This document shows, piece after piece, positions 7,864 to 16,605 of a stretch of DNA of 64,000 bases. The stretch is from Sphingomonas lenta (GTDB lineage: Bacteria; Pseudomonadota; Alphaproteobacteria; Sphingomonadales; Sphingomonadaceae). How positions within the stretch are numbered: the stretch's first letter is position 1; the number at the start of each line of letters is the position of its first letter. The stretch lies in the NCBI RefSeq assembly GCF_002288825.1, contig NZ_NSLI01000006.1, positions 29,245 through 93,244 of the forward strand, read 5' to 3'. A program made the position numbers and the translations under genes. Below the pieces are notes generated by a model, which was given only the letters and a program-made list of their open reading frames with translations, searched no databases and was not told where the DNA came from.

Positions 7864-10184
7864 CAGTGCGCTCCGTGCGAGGCATGGGCGCCCGGGGCGG
7901 CCGGTGTTCCGTCCGGGTTGTCGACGGTCGCGACGATGAACTTCTGCATCATGCCGCTCTCCATGTGGTAGAGGAGATGGCAGTGGAGCGGCCACTCGCC
8001 CGCTTCGTCCGCGGTCACCAGCACGGACTGCGTTCTGCCCGGCGCGACGGCGATCACATTCTTGTCGGGCAATCGGTCGATGGGCTGTCCGTTCTCGACC
8101 TGGAAGAACATGCCGTGCAGATGCATCGGGTGCGCCATCATCGTCTCGTTGACGAAGGTCACCCGCACGCGGTCGCCGTACTTGACCCGGATCGGCGGAG
8201 CTTCGCCGAACTTCGCCCCGTTCAGCGTCCAGATGTACCGCTCCATGTTCCCCGAGACCTTCACCACGATCTCCCGGACCGGCGCTCGTGTGTCGCGCTG
8301 CGGCTCCGCCGCGCGCAGGTCCCGGACCGAGAGGACGCGCGCGCCATAAGGAGCGCCGGACGACCAGCCGAACACACGCCCTGATCCGTCTAGGTCACCC
8401 TCCCGGGCGAGCGCGGGCATGCCCATTCCGGACATGCCGCTCGTCTCCGACATGCCGGACATGCCTTGCATCGAAGCGTGGCTCATGCCGCCATGTCCCA
8501 TGCCGGCCATGTCCATCCCAGCCATCGGGTCGGCGCCGAAGCCGTAGTTGACCGTCGGGAACGGCGTCCCGCCCGCCGGACGAACCGCCTGCGAGACTGC
8601 CGTGCCGATGCGCACGCCCGTCGATGTCGTCGGCTGCGCGCCGGGAGGTGCAGCGTCAGTGGCGTGGTCCATGCCCGGCATGCCGATCATGGGAGTGTCC
8701 GCGGGTGCGGCTGCCTGTCGCTCGCAATGGCCCATCGCCGCGTGCTCGGGCGCGCAGAACTGGGCGGCGCTGTCCGAACCACCGACCCGCGCTGTCTGTG
8801 CATCGCTCATGCCCGGCATCGTCGAGTGATCCATGCCCCCCTCACCGACATTCGGGGTCGATCGCGTCGATCGAGGCTGCGGCGCGTCGTGGTTCATCCC
8901 TGTCATCGCGCCATGGTCCATCTCCTCCATCGGCTGCGGCTGTCGCGCCGCCGCTTGGTTGAGCTGATCGGTCATGGTGTCCCGAGGCGCCGCCGAGCCC
9001 GTCCTGGCGTGATCCGTGCCGTCGGACCTCGCGGCCGCGATCGGCGCTCCATTCATGGCCGCCGACATCCGATGCCCCGCATGCGCGCCGCCCGGGGCGG
9101 CGGGGGTCGGCCCGCCCATTGCCATGTCACCCATCGCATGGCCCATTTCGCTCATCAGCAAAACCGGCCGGGGGCGTGCGCCCGGAACGGCCGCGCGCGC
9201 GGTCGGGCTGGACGCCAAGGTGGCGAGCACCGAAGCCTTGCGGTCGAGCGTTTCCACGTACAGCGGATAGGCCCCATCCTCCTTCGGCTCGACGATCACG
9301 TCGTACGTCTCGGCGACCCCGATGCGGAACTCGTCCACCAGCACCGGCTCGACCGCCCGCCCGTCCGCGGCCACGACCGTCATCGGCAGCCCCGAGGTGC
9401 GCACGTCCATGAAGCTCATCGCCGAGCCGTTGACGAATCGGAGGCGGACACGCTCACCCGCCCTGAGCTCGAGCCACGGCTTGGCAGCGGTCGGCTTGCC
9501 GTTCACGAGCAGCGTATAGTTTCCGACATCCGCGATGTCGGTCGGATCCATTCGCATCCGGCCCCAAGCGCGCCGGTCGGCGAGCGTCCGCTTCCACCCG
9601 AACTTCCTCGCGTCGGCGAACAGGTCTGGCAGCGTGCGCCGGCTGAAGTTGTAGTAGCCGGCGTCGCCCTTCAGGTTGCGCAGGATGCGCTCCGGGTCTT
9701 CGCGCGTGTGCTCGGACAGCACCACGACGTGCTCGCGGTCCACCCGCTGCGCCGGGGCGCCGCGCGGCTCGATGACGAACGCGCCGTACTCGCCGATCTG
9801 CTCCTGGGTCGCGGAGTGCGCGTGATACCAATAAGTCCCGGTCTGGCGTAGGTCGAAGGTGTAGGTGAAGGTCTGGCCCGGGTCGATACCGGGGAAGCCG
9901 TTGAAGCCCGGCGCGCCGTCCTGATCGCCGGGCAGGAGCAGTCCGTGCCAATGGATCGCGGTTCGCTCCTTCATTCGGTTGGTCACGCGGATCGTCGCCC
10001 GCTCGCCCTCGGTGAAGCGGAGCACAGGTCCGGGAAGCGAGCCGTTCACGGTGATCACATTGTCGCGTCGGCCTGGCTCCACCTCGAGCCGCTGCCTCTC
10101 GATCACCAGATCATATGTTCTCGCTTCCGCCACGCCGCTCGCGAGCAGCCCGAACAGCGCAATCAACATCGTGCGCAGCACCAT
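7863..10184 (-). CDS. copA: Multicopper oxidase CopA (first copy, Sec-type signal, long Met/His linker)
   Basis: The protein has 773 residues. All copper-ligand motifs of a three-cupredoxin multicopper oxidase are visible: HWHGL and YWYHAHS in the first domain, HPMHLHGMFF and HCHLLYHMESGM in the last. About residues 360-600 form an unusually long Met/His-rich insert with many MDH, MGH, GM and HAGH units, likely storing Cu(I). The N-terminus is a plain hydrophobic signal (MVLRTMLIALFGLLASGVAEA) without the twin-Arg motif usual for CopA, so Sec export is predicted. ATG 10184 has GGAGAC upstream. It oxidises Cu(I) in the periplasm. A diverged copy of the shared ECF promoter lies at 10252-10280. 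Confidence 0.95.
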   Translation of the reverse strand: MVLRTMLIALFGLLASGVAEARTYDLVIERQRLEVEPGRRDNVITVNGSLPGPVLRFTEGERATIRVTNRMKERTAIHWHGLLLPGDQDGAPGFNGFPGIDPGQTFTYTFDLRQTGTYWYHAHSATQEQIGEYGAFVIEPRGAPAQRVDREHVVVLSEHTREDPERILRNLKGDAGYYNFSRRTLPDLFADARKFGWKRTLADRRAWGRMRMDPTDIADVGNYTLLVNGKPTAAKPWLELRAGERVRLRFVNGSAMSFMDVRTSGLPMTVVAADGRAVEPVLVDEFRIGVAETYDVIVEPKEDGAYPLYVETLDRKASVLATLASSPTARAAVPGARPRPVLLMSEMGHAMGDMAMGGPTPAAPGGAHAGHRMSAAMNGAPIAAARSDGTDHARTGSAAPRDTMTDQLNQAAARQPQPMEEMDHGAMTGMNHDAPQPRSTRSTPNVGEGGMDHSTMPGMSDAQTARVGGSDSAAQFCAPEHAAMGHCERQAAAPADTPMIGMPGMDHATDAAPPGAQPTTSTGVRIGTAVSQAVRPAGGTPFPTVNYGFGADPMAGMDMAGMGHGGMSHASMQGMSGMSETSGMSGMGMPALAREGDLDGSGRVFGWSSGAPYGARVLSVRDLRAAEPQRDTRAPVREIVVKVSGNMERYIWTLNGAKFGEAPPIRVKYGDRVRVTFVNETMMAHPMHLHGMFFQVENGQPIDRLPDKNVIAVAPGRTQSVLVTADEAGEWPLHCHLLYHMESGMMQKFIVATVDNPDGTPAAPGAHASHGAH

Positions 10185-10251
10185 ATCCGTCTCCGCCGTT
10201 CCAAGCTCGGACGCCGACCGCACCGTTGGGTGCGCCCGATCATCCTTTCTG

Positions 10252-10280
10252 CATACGCACCAGCAACGCATCGCCCTTGC
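10252..10280 (-). promoter_or_regulatory. Candidate ECF promoter of copAB (first copy)
   Basis: On the minus strand GCAAGGG is followed 23 bases later by CGTATG, a weaker match to the shared pattern (AGGG kept, preceding TG changed). It lies 68 bases upstream of the copA start. Confidence 0.45.
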
Positions 10281-10396
10281 CGTTGCGAAGAAAAGTTCAG
10301 CCGCGCAGCCCGAAACCCGGCTCGCCACAGTCAGCGCCGAGCGGGCTTGCGAGATGCGCGCCAGCCGGAAACTCCGGCTCGGGTGATCGGATCTTG

Positions 10397-10425
10397 GTGA
10401 GGGCAAGGCGCGCGCCCTGCGTACT
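10397..10425 (+). promoter_or_regulatory. Candidate ECF promoter of the DUF2231 gene
   Basis: GTGAGGG at 10397 and CGTACT at 10420, followed by GG, have the shared 23-base spacing. They lie 30 bases before the start codon, a normal distance for a promoter. Confidence 0.6.
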
Positions 10426-10454
10426 GGATGGAGGAACGGCAGGGAGTTTCGTGC

Positions 10455-11150
10455 ATGCGCATCGCGATCGGACCGGCTTTGGCCGTCCTGCTGGCCATCG
10501 CCGCACAGGCGCCCGCGTCCGCCCACGAGGACAAGAACGCGCTCGGCGCAGGCCCAGGTCACGAAACCACGACTTCGGTGAACCGCGCGCCCGACCACGC
10601 TCGCGGCGGCGCAGCCGCGGGACATGGTCCCGCGGACGCGGCGGTGGGCGGCCAGGATATCGCCGGTGACGACGTGGCGGGCCATGGTGATCACGGGCGG
10701 CGCGGTGGCACGTTCTGGCAGCGGCTGGCGAGCTGGCTCGGCCGGGTCCATACGGCGGTGATCCACTTCCCGATCGCGATGCTGATCGGCGCGTTCGCGT
10801 TGGAGCTGCTTGGCGTCTGGCGCGGTCGTCCGCAATTCCGGGATGTCTCGCGAGGCATGCTGGTCGTGGGCGCGCTCGGAGCTGTCGCGGCCGCGGCTTT
10901 GGGCTGGTTTGCCGGCGGCTTTTATCTCACCGACCGCAATCCCGTGCTGATGATCCATCGATGGCTCGGCACTACGCTCGCGGTGCTGACCTCGATACTC
11001 GCCTATCGGGCGGTGACACGCAGCGCTGCGCCCGGCGAGCGTTCTATCGTCAACCTCTTGTCGCTCGGGGCGATCGCCGCAGCCGTCGCCGTCCAGGGGT
11101 ATCTAGGGGGCTCGTTCATGCACGGCGGCCTCGACCACCTGGCCTTTTGA
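10455..11150 (+). CDS. DUF2231-type membrane protein with His-rich periplasmic N-terminus
   Basis: The protein has 231 residues: a signal-type segment ending in APASA, then about 70 residues rich in His, Gly and Asp (HEDKN, GHGPAD, GHGDHGRRG), then four or five membrane helices. The first of these carries RVHTAVIHFPIAMLIGAFALELLG, the DUF2231 signature with two conserved His that could bind haem or metal. ATG 10455 follows a CAGGGA site. A perfect copy of the shared ECF promoter lies just upstream, which places it in the copper regulon. The family's biochemical role is unknown; a redox or metal-handling membrane function is an inference. Confidence 0.75.
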   Translation: MRIAIGPALAVLLAIAAQAPASAHEDKNALGAGPGHETTTSVNRAPDHARGGAAAGHGPADAAVGGQDIAGDDVAGHGDHGRRGGTFWQRLASWLGRVHTAVIHFPIAMLIGAFALELLGVWRGRPQFRDVSRGMLVVGALGAVAAAALGWFAGGFYLTDRNPVLMIHRWLGTTLAVLTSILAYRAVTRSAAPGERSIVNLLSLGAIAAAVAVQGYLGGSFMHGGLDHLAF

Positions 11151-11245
11151 GGACGACGCGCGGTGCCGAGTGTCCCCGATCTGAGCAGCCAGCCAGTGCG
11201 CGACATCCGAGCCACCGGCCGCCTTCGGGAGCGGATCGCCCTCTC

Positions 11246-11977
11246 ATGAGCACGGTCGGGGAATCTGCCGCGCACCAAGCGTCATCGCCCATGTACCGGC
11301 GCATCAAGGAGCACATCCTTGAGCATATCCTTGCAGGCGACTGGAGCGCGGGCGACAGGATCCCGTCCGAGCATGAGCTCAAGGATCAATTTCGCGTGTC
11401 CCGGATGACCGTACATCGGGCGCTGCGCGAACTGGTCGACGAAGGCTACGTGTCCCGGGTAGTCGGGGCCGGCACCTATGTGATGGATCGGCGCGTGGCG
11501 GCGGCGACCATGGCGGTCCATGATCTGTGCGAGGAGGCCCGCCGGAGCGGACGCCGATGTCGGACGAAGTTGCTTGCCTTATCTCACGGCACTGTTTGGC
11601 CAGAGATCGCCGCCCGGTTGGGAGTAGCGTCGGGGTCGAGCGTCTCCCACGTTGTGATCGTACGCTGGGTCGATAATTGGCCCGTGCAACTGGAAGAACG
11701 CTGGGTCGCGTCGGCGCGCGCACCATCCTTCCTTACGCAGGATCTGACGGATGAAACGCCTGCGGCCGTCCTAGGTCGCCTTCTCCCGGCCATTTCGTTC
11801 GATTTCGAGGTGCGGGCGGTGATGCCGCGTCGCCGGATAAGAACCATCCTGGCTCTCGGTGCCGAAGAGCCCGCGCTCCTGGTCACCGAGACCGCGACCC
11901 TTGATGGAGAGATCGTCTCGGTCGCCGACCTCCACCACCCGGCCAGCCGTTACGCGCTGCCCGGGCGGTTCTTGTGA
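11246..11977 (+). CDS. GntR/HutC-family transcriptional regulator
   Basis: The protein has 243 residues. The N-terminal winged helix (residues about 15-82: YRRIKEHILEHILAGDWSAGDRIPSEHELKDQFRVSRMTVHRALREL) is that of the GntR family. The C-terminal UTRA ligand domain, ending in LHHPASRYALPGRF, is typical of HutC-type histidine-utilisation repressors. No hut genes are adjacent, so its target may lie elsewhere. It could also have been recruited to regulate the Cys-rich protein that converges on it from 12398. ATG 11246 opens a natural N-terminus; the longer ORF upstream overlaps the DUF2231 gene. Confidence 0.85.
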   Translation: MSTVGESAAHQASSPMYRRIKEHILEHILAGDWSAGDRIPSEHELKDQFRVSRMTVHRALRELVDEGYVSRVVGAGTYVMDRRVAAATMAVHDLCEEARRSGRRCRTKLLALSHGTVWPEIAARLGVASGSSVSHVVIVRWVDNWPVQLEERWVASARAPSFLTQDLTDETPAAVLGRLLPAISFDFEVRAVMPRRRIRTILALGAEEPALLVTETATLDGEIVSVADLHHPASRYALPGRFL

Positions 11978-11987
11978 TGAGCGGCGC

Positions 11988-12398
11988 TTAGGCGGCGACG
12001 CTCAATGAAGCGAGCGCGTCGTTGCAAGCCTGCTCGCAGCGCCGGCAAGCCTCCGCGCAGATGCGGCAATGCTCGTGCATGGAGGCGTGACGCTCGCACT
12101 CGTCGCCGCACCGGCGGCACGCGATGGCGCAAGCCTGGATCATGGGCACCAGCAGCTCGACATTGCCGCCCGTCCGGCGGGACGAGGTCGAACCCGTCGC
12201 CGCGCACACGTCGGCGCAGTCCAGATTCAATCGAATGCACTGCCGAAGCTCGGCAACCATATCCTCCGCGATGCAGGCGTCCGCACAGGTGGTGCACGTC
12301 TGCGCACAGGAATAGCACTCCTCTACGCACCGGATCAGCGCCTCATTCGTGTCTCCGCGGACGTCCGGATGTGTCGAGATGATCTGATGGGCGTGCAT
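11988..12398 (-). CDS. Four-helix-bundle copper storage protein (Csp-like, Cys-rich)
   Basis: The protein has 136 residues with 18 cysteines, mostly as CxxC and CxxxC pairs along amphipathic helices (VEECYSCAQTCTTCADAC, ACRRCGDEC, CRICAEACRRCEQAC). This is the pattern of copper storage proteins that fill a four-helix bundle core with Cu(I). There is no signal peptide (MHAHQIISTHPDVRG), so it resembles cytosolic Csp3-type members. The position between copper genes supports the role. Two TGYCTAGRCA-like sites lie about 105-125 bases upstream. It converges on the GntR regulator gene with only 10 bases between the stops. Confidence 0.9.
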   Translation of the reverse strand: MHAHQIISTHPDVRGDTNEALIRCVEECYSCAQTCTTCADACIAEDMVAELRQCIRLNLDCADVCAATGSTSSRRTGGNVELLVPMIQACAIACRRCGDECERHASMHEHCRICAEACRRCEQACNDALASLSVAA

Positions 12399-12501
12399 CG
12401 GCTTTCTCCTGATGATGCGTTGCTAGAACTACGGCTACGCCAATGGCCCGAGCGGCTGAAGGTTGCGGACCCTACGCGGCGATCGCGAGCGATCCGCAAT
12501 C

Positions 12502-12523
12502 GGTCTAGACATCTGGCTAGACG
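12502..12523. promoter_or_regulatory. Pair of CTAG-centred near-palindromes, copy 3
   Basis: GGTCTAGACA (12502-12511) and TGGCTAGACG (12514-12523) are two adjacent variants of the TGYCTAGRCA motif, about 105-125 bases upstream of the Cys-rich copper protein start. Confidence 0.35.
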
Positions 12524-12654
12524 CATGACGGAGGACGCCAGCCGCCCGACCAATCCGCCGGCTCTAACAATCTGAAACTCCGGCGGGTTCCCGCAGCGGT
12601 TCCCGGAAGGAGACGGCCGATACGGAGTGGCGGCGACCAGGGTCTTCACAGCTC

Positions 12655-13896
12655 GTGCGCTCGCGACGAGATGACGTTGTGCACACAGACGATCGCCAAT
12701 TGCCGACCGGATCACCAAGGCAAGCAAACTACAGCGCCGCGCCTTCCGGCGCCGTTCACGTCCGCGAGATCGGCGACCCGTCGCATCTATACATGGACGG
12801 GCTGCGGGCGCTGCTCGCGATCACCGTCGTATTCGGCCACGCATGGATTCTGATTATCGAGGACTACGCCCCGACCTCCAGCCTGCTGGTCCAGTCGCTC
12901 TACGGCCTTGCGGGCTTCGCGCACGCAGCGGTGATCCTGTTCTTCGTGCTCAGCGGCTACTGGATCACGCGCAGCGTCGTGAGACGCGTCGATGTGGGAT
13001 GGTCTTGGCGAACCTACCTCGTGGACCGCTCCGCCCGGCTCGCAGTCGTGCTCGTGCCGGCGCTCGTCCTAGGCGGGATTCTCGACGCCGTCGGCGTGTG
13101 GATCGTCGAGTCCCCGACGCATCTCGGTCGGACCGGAAGCTGGGTCCTTCGCAAGAACGTTGAAGCGGATCTATCGATCGCCACGCTGCTATCCAATCTT
13201 CTGTTCCTCCAGAGCATCGTCGCGCAGCCGTTCGGAACTAACGGTCCGCTCTGGAGCGTAGCGGTCGAGTTCTGGTGCTATGTCTGGTTCCCGGCGCTCT
13301 GGCTGCTGTTCAGGTACCGGCGACCGTCATGGGCCGTCCTGACGCTGGTTCTCGCGGCCGCTGCTCCGCAGCTGATGAGCTACTTTGCGATTTGGCTCTG
13401 CGGATCAGGACTGTTTTTCCTCGAGCGCAAACTAGTCTCGGACCAAAATCGGGGCGACGCGGGCCGGCTCACGATGATGGTAGCGGTCGCGGCCTTCGCG
13501 GCGGCGTTGGCGTGGAACCGTTCTGGCACCTCTTTCCCGGCCGACCTGGTGCTCGCAGCTACATTCTCGGCTGTCCTGCTCGCGCTCAGGGTCAATCGCC
13601 CCGCCTTTCCTCGGCGTCTCGCTCCGCTGGCCGGCTTCGGTGCGCGGGCGAGCTTCTCGCTCTATGCGACCCACTTTCCCCTTGTCGCGCTCCTCGCAGG
13701 GTTTGTGGTCGGAAGCCGCCGGCTGCCGCCGTCGCCCACGAACATGGCGATCGTCGCCGGTGCTGTTTTCGGCTCTCTGCTTGCGGCGAGCCTTTTCGCC
13801 CGGCTGACCGAGGCGAAAACCGAGCGCGTCCGCGTTGTCGCTCAGCGGCTGCTACAACCTCGATGGGGCAAAGACGATGCGATCGCAAAGGCCTGA
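12655..13896 (+). CDS. Membrane acyltransferase, family 3
   Basis: The protein has 413 residues with about ten membrane helices. Acyltransferase-3 features are visible: DGLRALLAITVVFGHAW near the N-terminus (with the conserved His), FFVLSGYWITR, and GPLWSVAVEFWCYVWFP. These enzymes transfer acyl groups to sugars, lipopolysaccharide or exopolysaccharide at the cytoplasmic membrane. The substrate cannot be told from sequence. The start is uncertain: GTG 12655 opens the frame, but conserved sequence begins near residue 45, so an internal start is possible. It has no obvious link to the neighbouring copper genes. Confidence 0.85.
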   Translation: MRSRRDDVVHTDDRQLPTGSPRQANYSAAPSGAVHVREIGDPSHLYMDGLRALLAITVVFGHAWILIIEDYAPTSSLLVQSLYGLAGFAHAAVILFFVLSGYWITRSVVRRVDVGWSWRTYLVDRSARLAVVLVPALVLGGILDAVGVWIVESPTHLGRTGSWVLRKNVEADLSIATLLSNLLFLQSIVAQPFGTNGPLWSVAVEFWCYVWFPALWLLFRYRRPSWAVLTLVLAAAAPQLMSYFAIWLCGSGLFFLERKLVSDQNRGDAGRLTMMVAVAAFAAALAWNRSGTSFPADLVLAATFSAVLLALRVNRPAFPRRLAPLAGFGARASFSLYATHFPLVALLAGFVVGSRRLPPSPTNMAIVAGAVFGSLLAASLFARLTEAKTERVRVVAQRLLQPRWGKDDAIAKA

Positions 13897-14322
13897 CTCA
13901 ATTGTCGGAAAGCATGCATTGCTAGCAACTCCGCAGTAGCGAGGCCAAGCAGACTTCGTTTGCCCGGCCCGGCGAGACAAGCGACCGGCTTGCTGCAGGC
14001 GGCAGAACACTCCGCGAACGATTCGACACGGAGCAGGCGCAGTGCCCGAGCGGTCTCCAACGTCACATTCACCCGCCGCAACCGCGAGCACGCCGATCCG
14101 TTGATCGCTCGCGATCGCGATCTGACCCGACGTAGCATACGACATGCGAAGAGCATTGGGAACTCGCTACCGCGCCTCCCGCACCTGCGCGGGACGAGTA
14201 AATTGCCCTGCGTCTCGCCACGAGCTGACTGCATATCAGTGGGTCGGTGGCCGACATCGTCGCCGCTCGCTCAGACCCTCGACATATTCCGTTGCAGTGG
14301 AGCCGGTCGAAGTGAACGCCAC
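13897..14322. other. Intergenic stretch between acyltransferase and IS element
   Basis: About 425 bases with no gene I can support. Two overlapping minus-strand ORFs exist but have low-complexity Arg/Ser/Ala translations without recognisable domains. The segment may contain debris related to insertion of the adjacent IS3-family element. Confidence 0.5.
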
Positions 14323-14340
14323 TGACGTGACCCCCGACTT

Positions 14341-15240
14341 TCATCCAGCCGGAACCAGAGACCGACGGGTGTTCTGATGCAAAGCAACGGCCCGGGCTAG
14401 CCCGGGCCGTTGCTTTTCGATCTCCGCGGCGAAGGCCGCCGGGGTGACGTAGCCGAGCGACGAGTGAGGCCGCTCGGTGTTGTAGTCGTGAACCCAGGCC
14501 GCGATCGTCGCACGGGCGTGGGCGAGGCTCGTGAACAGCGTCTCGTTCAGGAGCTCGTCCCGCATCCGGCCGTTGAAGCTCTCGACGTATCCGTTTTGCA
14601 TCGGCCGGCCTGGGGCGATGTAGTGCCAGCCGGTGCCTGTCTCGCCCGACCAAGTGAGGACGGCGTTGGAGGTCAGCTCGGTCCCGTTGTCGCTGACGAT
14701 GGTGGTTGGCCGACCCCGTTCCGCCACCAGCATGGTCAACTCGCGCACGACCCGCCGGCCGGAGATCGAGGTGTCGACCACAGCCGCCAGGCACTCCCGC
14801 GTGATGTCGTCTACGACGTTGAGCACCCGGAAGCGTCGCCCGGTCGCGAGCTGGTCGTGGACGAAGTCTAGGCTCCAGCGTTGGTTGGGCAGCGCCAGGA
14901 CCGGCGCTGGCGCCCGCGTGCCGGTGGCGCGCTTGCGACCTCGCCTGCGCCGGACGGTGAGCCCTTCCTCGCGATAAAGCCGCTGAACCTTCTTCCTGTT
15001 GACCGCGCGGCCCTCGCGCCGGAGCAGGATGTGCAGCCGACGATAGCCGAACCGCCGACGCTCCCCGGCCAACTCACGCAAGCGGCCCCGCAGGTCCGCG
15101 TCGTCCGGCTTGCATGAGCGGTAGCGCATGCTCTTCCGGTCGGCCCCGATGACCGTGCAGGCGCGGCGCTCGCTCATGGCGAACGCGGTCCGGAGATGCG
15201 CGACCGCCTCCCGCTGAGCGGCCGCGCCTACCACTTTTTT
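14341..15240 (-). CDS. IS3-family transposase OrfB (DDE integrase domain)
   Basis: This is the catalytic part of the transposase, read after a -1 shift from orfA. The HTH_21 segment ([19 protein letters not shown]) precedes the rve core. The DDE residues are recognisable: Asp in WSLDFVHD, Asp in [13 protein letters not shown], and Glu in [17 protein letters not shown]. The C-terminal region ends with [16 protein letters not shown], typical of the family. It appears intact, so the element could be active. A 36-base perfect palindrome lies inside its 3' end (14381-14416). The start given is the slip site; no independent start codon is needed. Confidence 0.9.
   Translation of the reverse strand, partial: KKVVGAAAQREAVAHLRTAFAMSERRACTVIGADRKSMRYRSCKPDDADLRGRLRELAGERRRFGYRRLHILLRREGRAVNRKKVQRLYREEGLTVRRRRGRKRATGTRAPAPVLALPNQRWSLDFVHDQLATGRRFRVLNVVDDITRECLAAVVDTSISGRRVVRELTMLVAERGRPTTIVSDNGTELTSNAVLTWSGETGTGWHYIAPGRPMQNGYVESFNGRMRDELLNETLFTSLAHARATIAAWVHDYNTERPHSSLGYVTPAAFAAEIEKQRPGLARAVALHQNTRRSLVPAG
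14381..14416. terminator. Perfect 36-base palindrome inside the transposase 3' end
   Basis: The two halves 14381-14398 and 14399-14416 are complementary to each other through a central CTAG (16-base arms). T-rich or A-rich flanks follow on both strands, so it may act as a transcription stop inside the coding end of orfB. Confidence 0.5.
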
Positions 15241-15494
15241 GCGAGCAGGTCCTTCAGACCCGCATTGTCCAACATCGCGTCGGCCAGGAGCCGCTTCAGC
15301 CTGGCGTTCTCGTCTTCGAGCGCCCGGAGCCGCTTCGCCTCCGACACCTCCAGCCCGCCGTACTTGGCCTTCCAGGCGTAAAAGGTCGCGCTCGACATCC
15401 CGTGCCGACGGCACAGGTCCAGCACCACCGCGCCCGCCTCGGCCTCCTTCAGGATGCCGATGATCTGCTCTTCCGTGAACCGCTTCCGCTTCAT
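15228..15494 (-). CDS. IS3-family transposase OrfA (helix-turn-helix)
   Basis: The protein has 88 residues: an HTH_Tnp_1 domain ([17 protein letters not shown], then [23 protein letters not shown]) followed by a leucine-zipper helix ([20 protein letters not shown]). It binds the terminal repeats. The slippery heptamer A-AAA-AAG lies just before the stop at 15234-15240 (minus strand). A -1 shift there joins it to OrfB to give the full transposase, as is usual for IS3 elements. Confidence 0.9.
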   Translation of the reverse strand: MKRKRFTEEQIIGILKEAEAGAVVLDLCRRHGMSSATFYAWKAKYGGLEVSEAKRLRALEDENARLKRLLADAMLDNAGLKDLLAKKW

Positions 15495-15593
15495 GTCCGT
15501 CCCTCCGCTTGGGGCCGGACTCTAGCTCCAGGTGGAGGAAAAAACGGGGGTCACGTCACCACGTGGCCAAGCGCAAGCGGACCGAGGAAGGGC

Positions 15594-16502
15594 TTACGGC
15601 CGACGGCGCCCCTGACGCGCCCTCGCGGCAATACTGGTGAGCAGCATGTGCGGTACCGTGAGGGCGGCGAGCCATATGAAGACCGTACGCACGGCGGCGA
15701 CCTCTGGTGTCGCGCCGTCGACCAGAAGGGTGTATCCGGCCGCCGCCATCGCCGCTGCTGCGAAACTCAACGGCGCAGCGTTACGTAGAAGGTGGAGCGG
15801 GCTCTCTCCCGTCTCTCGACCCGCCTCGATCATCGCCCGCGGCGCATGGACCAGGCAGAAGAATAATGTGAACGACAGGAGCGGGCTCAGCGCCACTGCC
15901 ACTGCGGTCAGCGCCGCCGACTCCAATGAGGCGGATGCACGCGTCAGAGCCGTGCGAGTCAGATAAGCGACGAGCGCCGGCACCCATGCCCACGCGGCCG
16001 GCCCGCGCAGGATAGTAGCCAGTGCCGCGCCGTCGGTGCCCGCCATCCATCCGAAGATCATGTCGATGTCGCCGGGATGTGCGAGCGCCGGCGCGACGAT
16101 CGGAATACCGCCCCGCGCGAACCGCTCGACCACCAGCCATGCTCCATGTGAGTTCGCTTCGCCGAAGTGCGCCCACGACAAAGCCAAGAAGAGGGCAAGC
16201 CCGACCACCGGCAATGCGCACCACAGCGCCACCATCGCGGCTGCGGCGCCGATATAGGCGCCGGCGAATGGCAGCGGCCAAGCAGCACCGAAGCTCGGAG
16301 TTAGCACTTCCCGCCCTGCTCGATGATCAAGCCCGCCGTGTGGCGTGCCGACCAGCACGACACCCGCTACCAATACTGCCACCTGCATGGGCAAGTCGGG
16401 TTCGCCGAGCACCGTCCCGAACACGGCAGCGACGAGGAGCAGCCCGACCGCTACAGTGCGGTGCCGATCGAGAGCACTTCGTGCGTCTACTGCTGCCTCC
16501 AC
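15594..16502 (-). CDS. blh: Brp/Blh-family beta-carotene 15,15'-dioxygenase
   Basis: This is a membrane protein of 302 residues with about eight helices. The family's conserved His motifs are all visible: GTPHGGLDH, SWAHFGEAN, CLVHAPRAMIEAG and LTVPHMLLTS. Blh cleaves beta-carotene into two retinal molecules, providing the rhodopsin chromophore. The gene is divergent from the rhodopsin gene with only about 100 bases between them, so the pair forms a retinal-plus-opsin unit. The start is GTG 16502. No carotenoid biosynthesis genes are in the window, so beta-carotene must come from elsewhere in the genome. Confidence 0.93.
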   Translation of the reverse strand: MEAAVDARSALDRHRTVAVGLLLVAAVFGTVLGEPDLPMQVAVLVAGVVLVGTPHGGLDHRAGREVLTPSFGAAWPLPFAGAYIGAAAAMVALWCALPVVGLALFLALSWAHFGEANSHGAWLVVERFARGGIPIVAPALAHPGDIDMIFGWMAGTDGAALATILRGPAAWAWVPALVAYLTRTALTRASASLESAALTAVAVALSPLLSFTLFFCLVHAPRAMIEAGRETGESPLHLLRNAAPLSFAAAAMAAAGYTLLVDGATPEVAAVRTVFIWLAALTVPHMLLTSIAARARQGRRRP

Positions 16503-16543
16503 AGACGATCGACGGTCGACAGAGCGTAAAGTTGCGACTGACC

Positions 16544-16569
16544 TGAACCGTCGGTGCCGTCGGGTCGTT
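16544..16569 (+). promoter_or_regulatory. Possible EcfG-type general stress promoter of the rhodopsin gene
   Basis: TGAAC at 16544 and CGTT at 16566 are separated by 17 bases, close to the GGAAC-N16/17-CGTT pattern of alphaproteobacterial general stress promoters. They sit 37 bases before the rhodopsin start codon. Confidence 0.4.
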
Positions 16570-16605
16570 TCGCCGGTCGTTCATATTTCAACGGAGGCGA
16601 CAAGC

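Larger units (their letters stand above)
14323..15558 (-). mobile_element. IS3-family insertion sequence, 1236 bp
   Basis: The ends share TGACGTGACCCCCG as terminal inverted repeats: it reads forward at 14323 and as its complement ending at 15558. Inside are orfA and orfB of an IS3-type transposase in the usual -1 frameshift arrangement, both on the minus strand. The flanking three bases (CAC on the left, CCA on the right) do not form an exact target duplication, so the exact ends are uncertain by a base or two, or the element has recombined since insertion. Confidence 0.9.

Noticed and set aside
13842..14234. Minus-strand ORFs beside the IS element
   Set aside because: Overlapping frames with low-complexity translations and no ribosome site or family resemblance.
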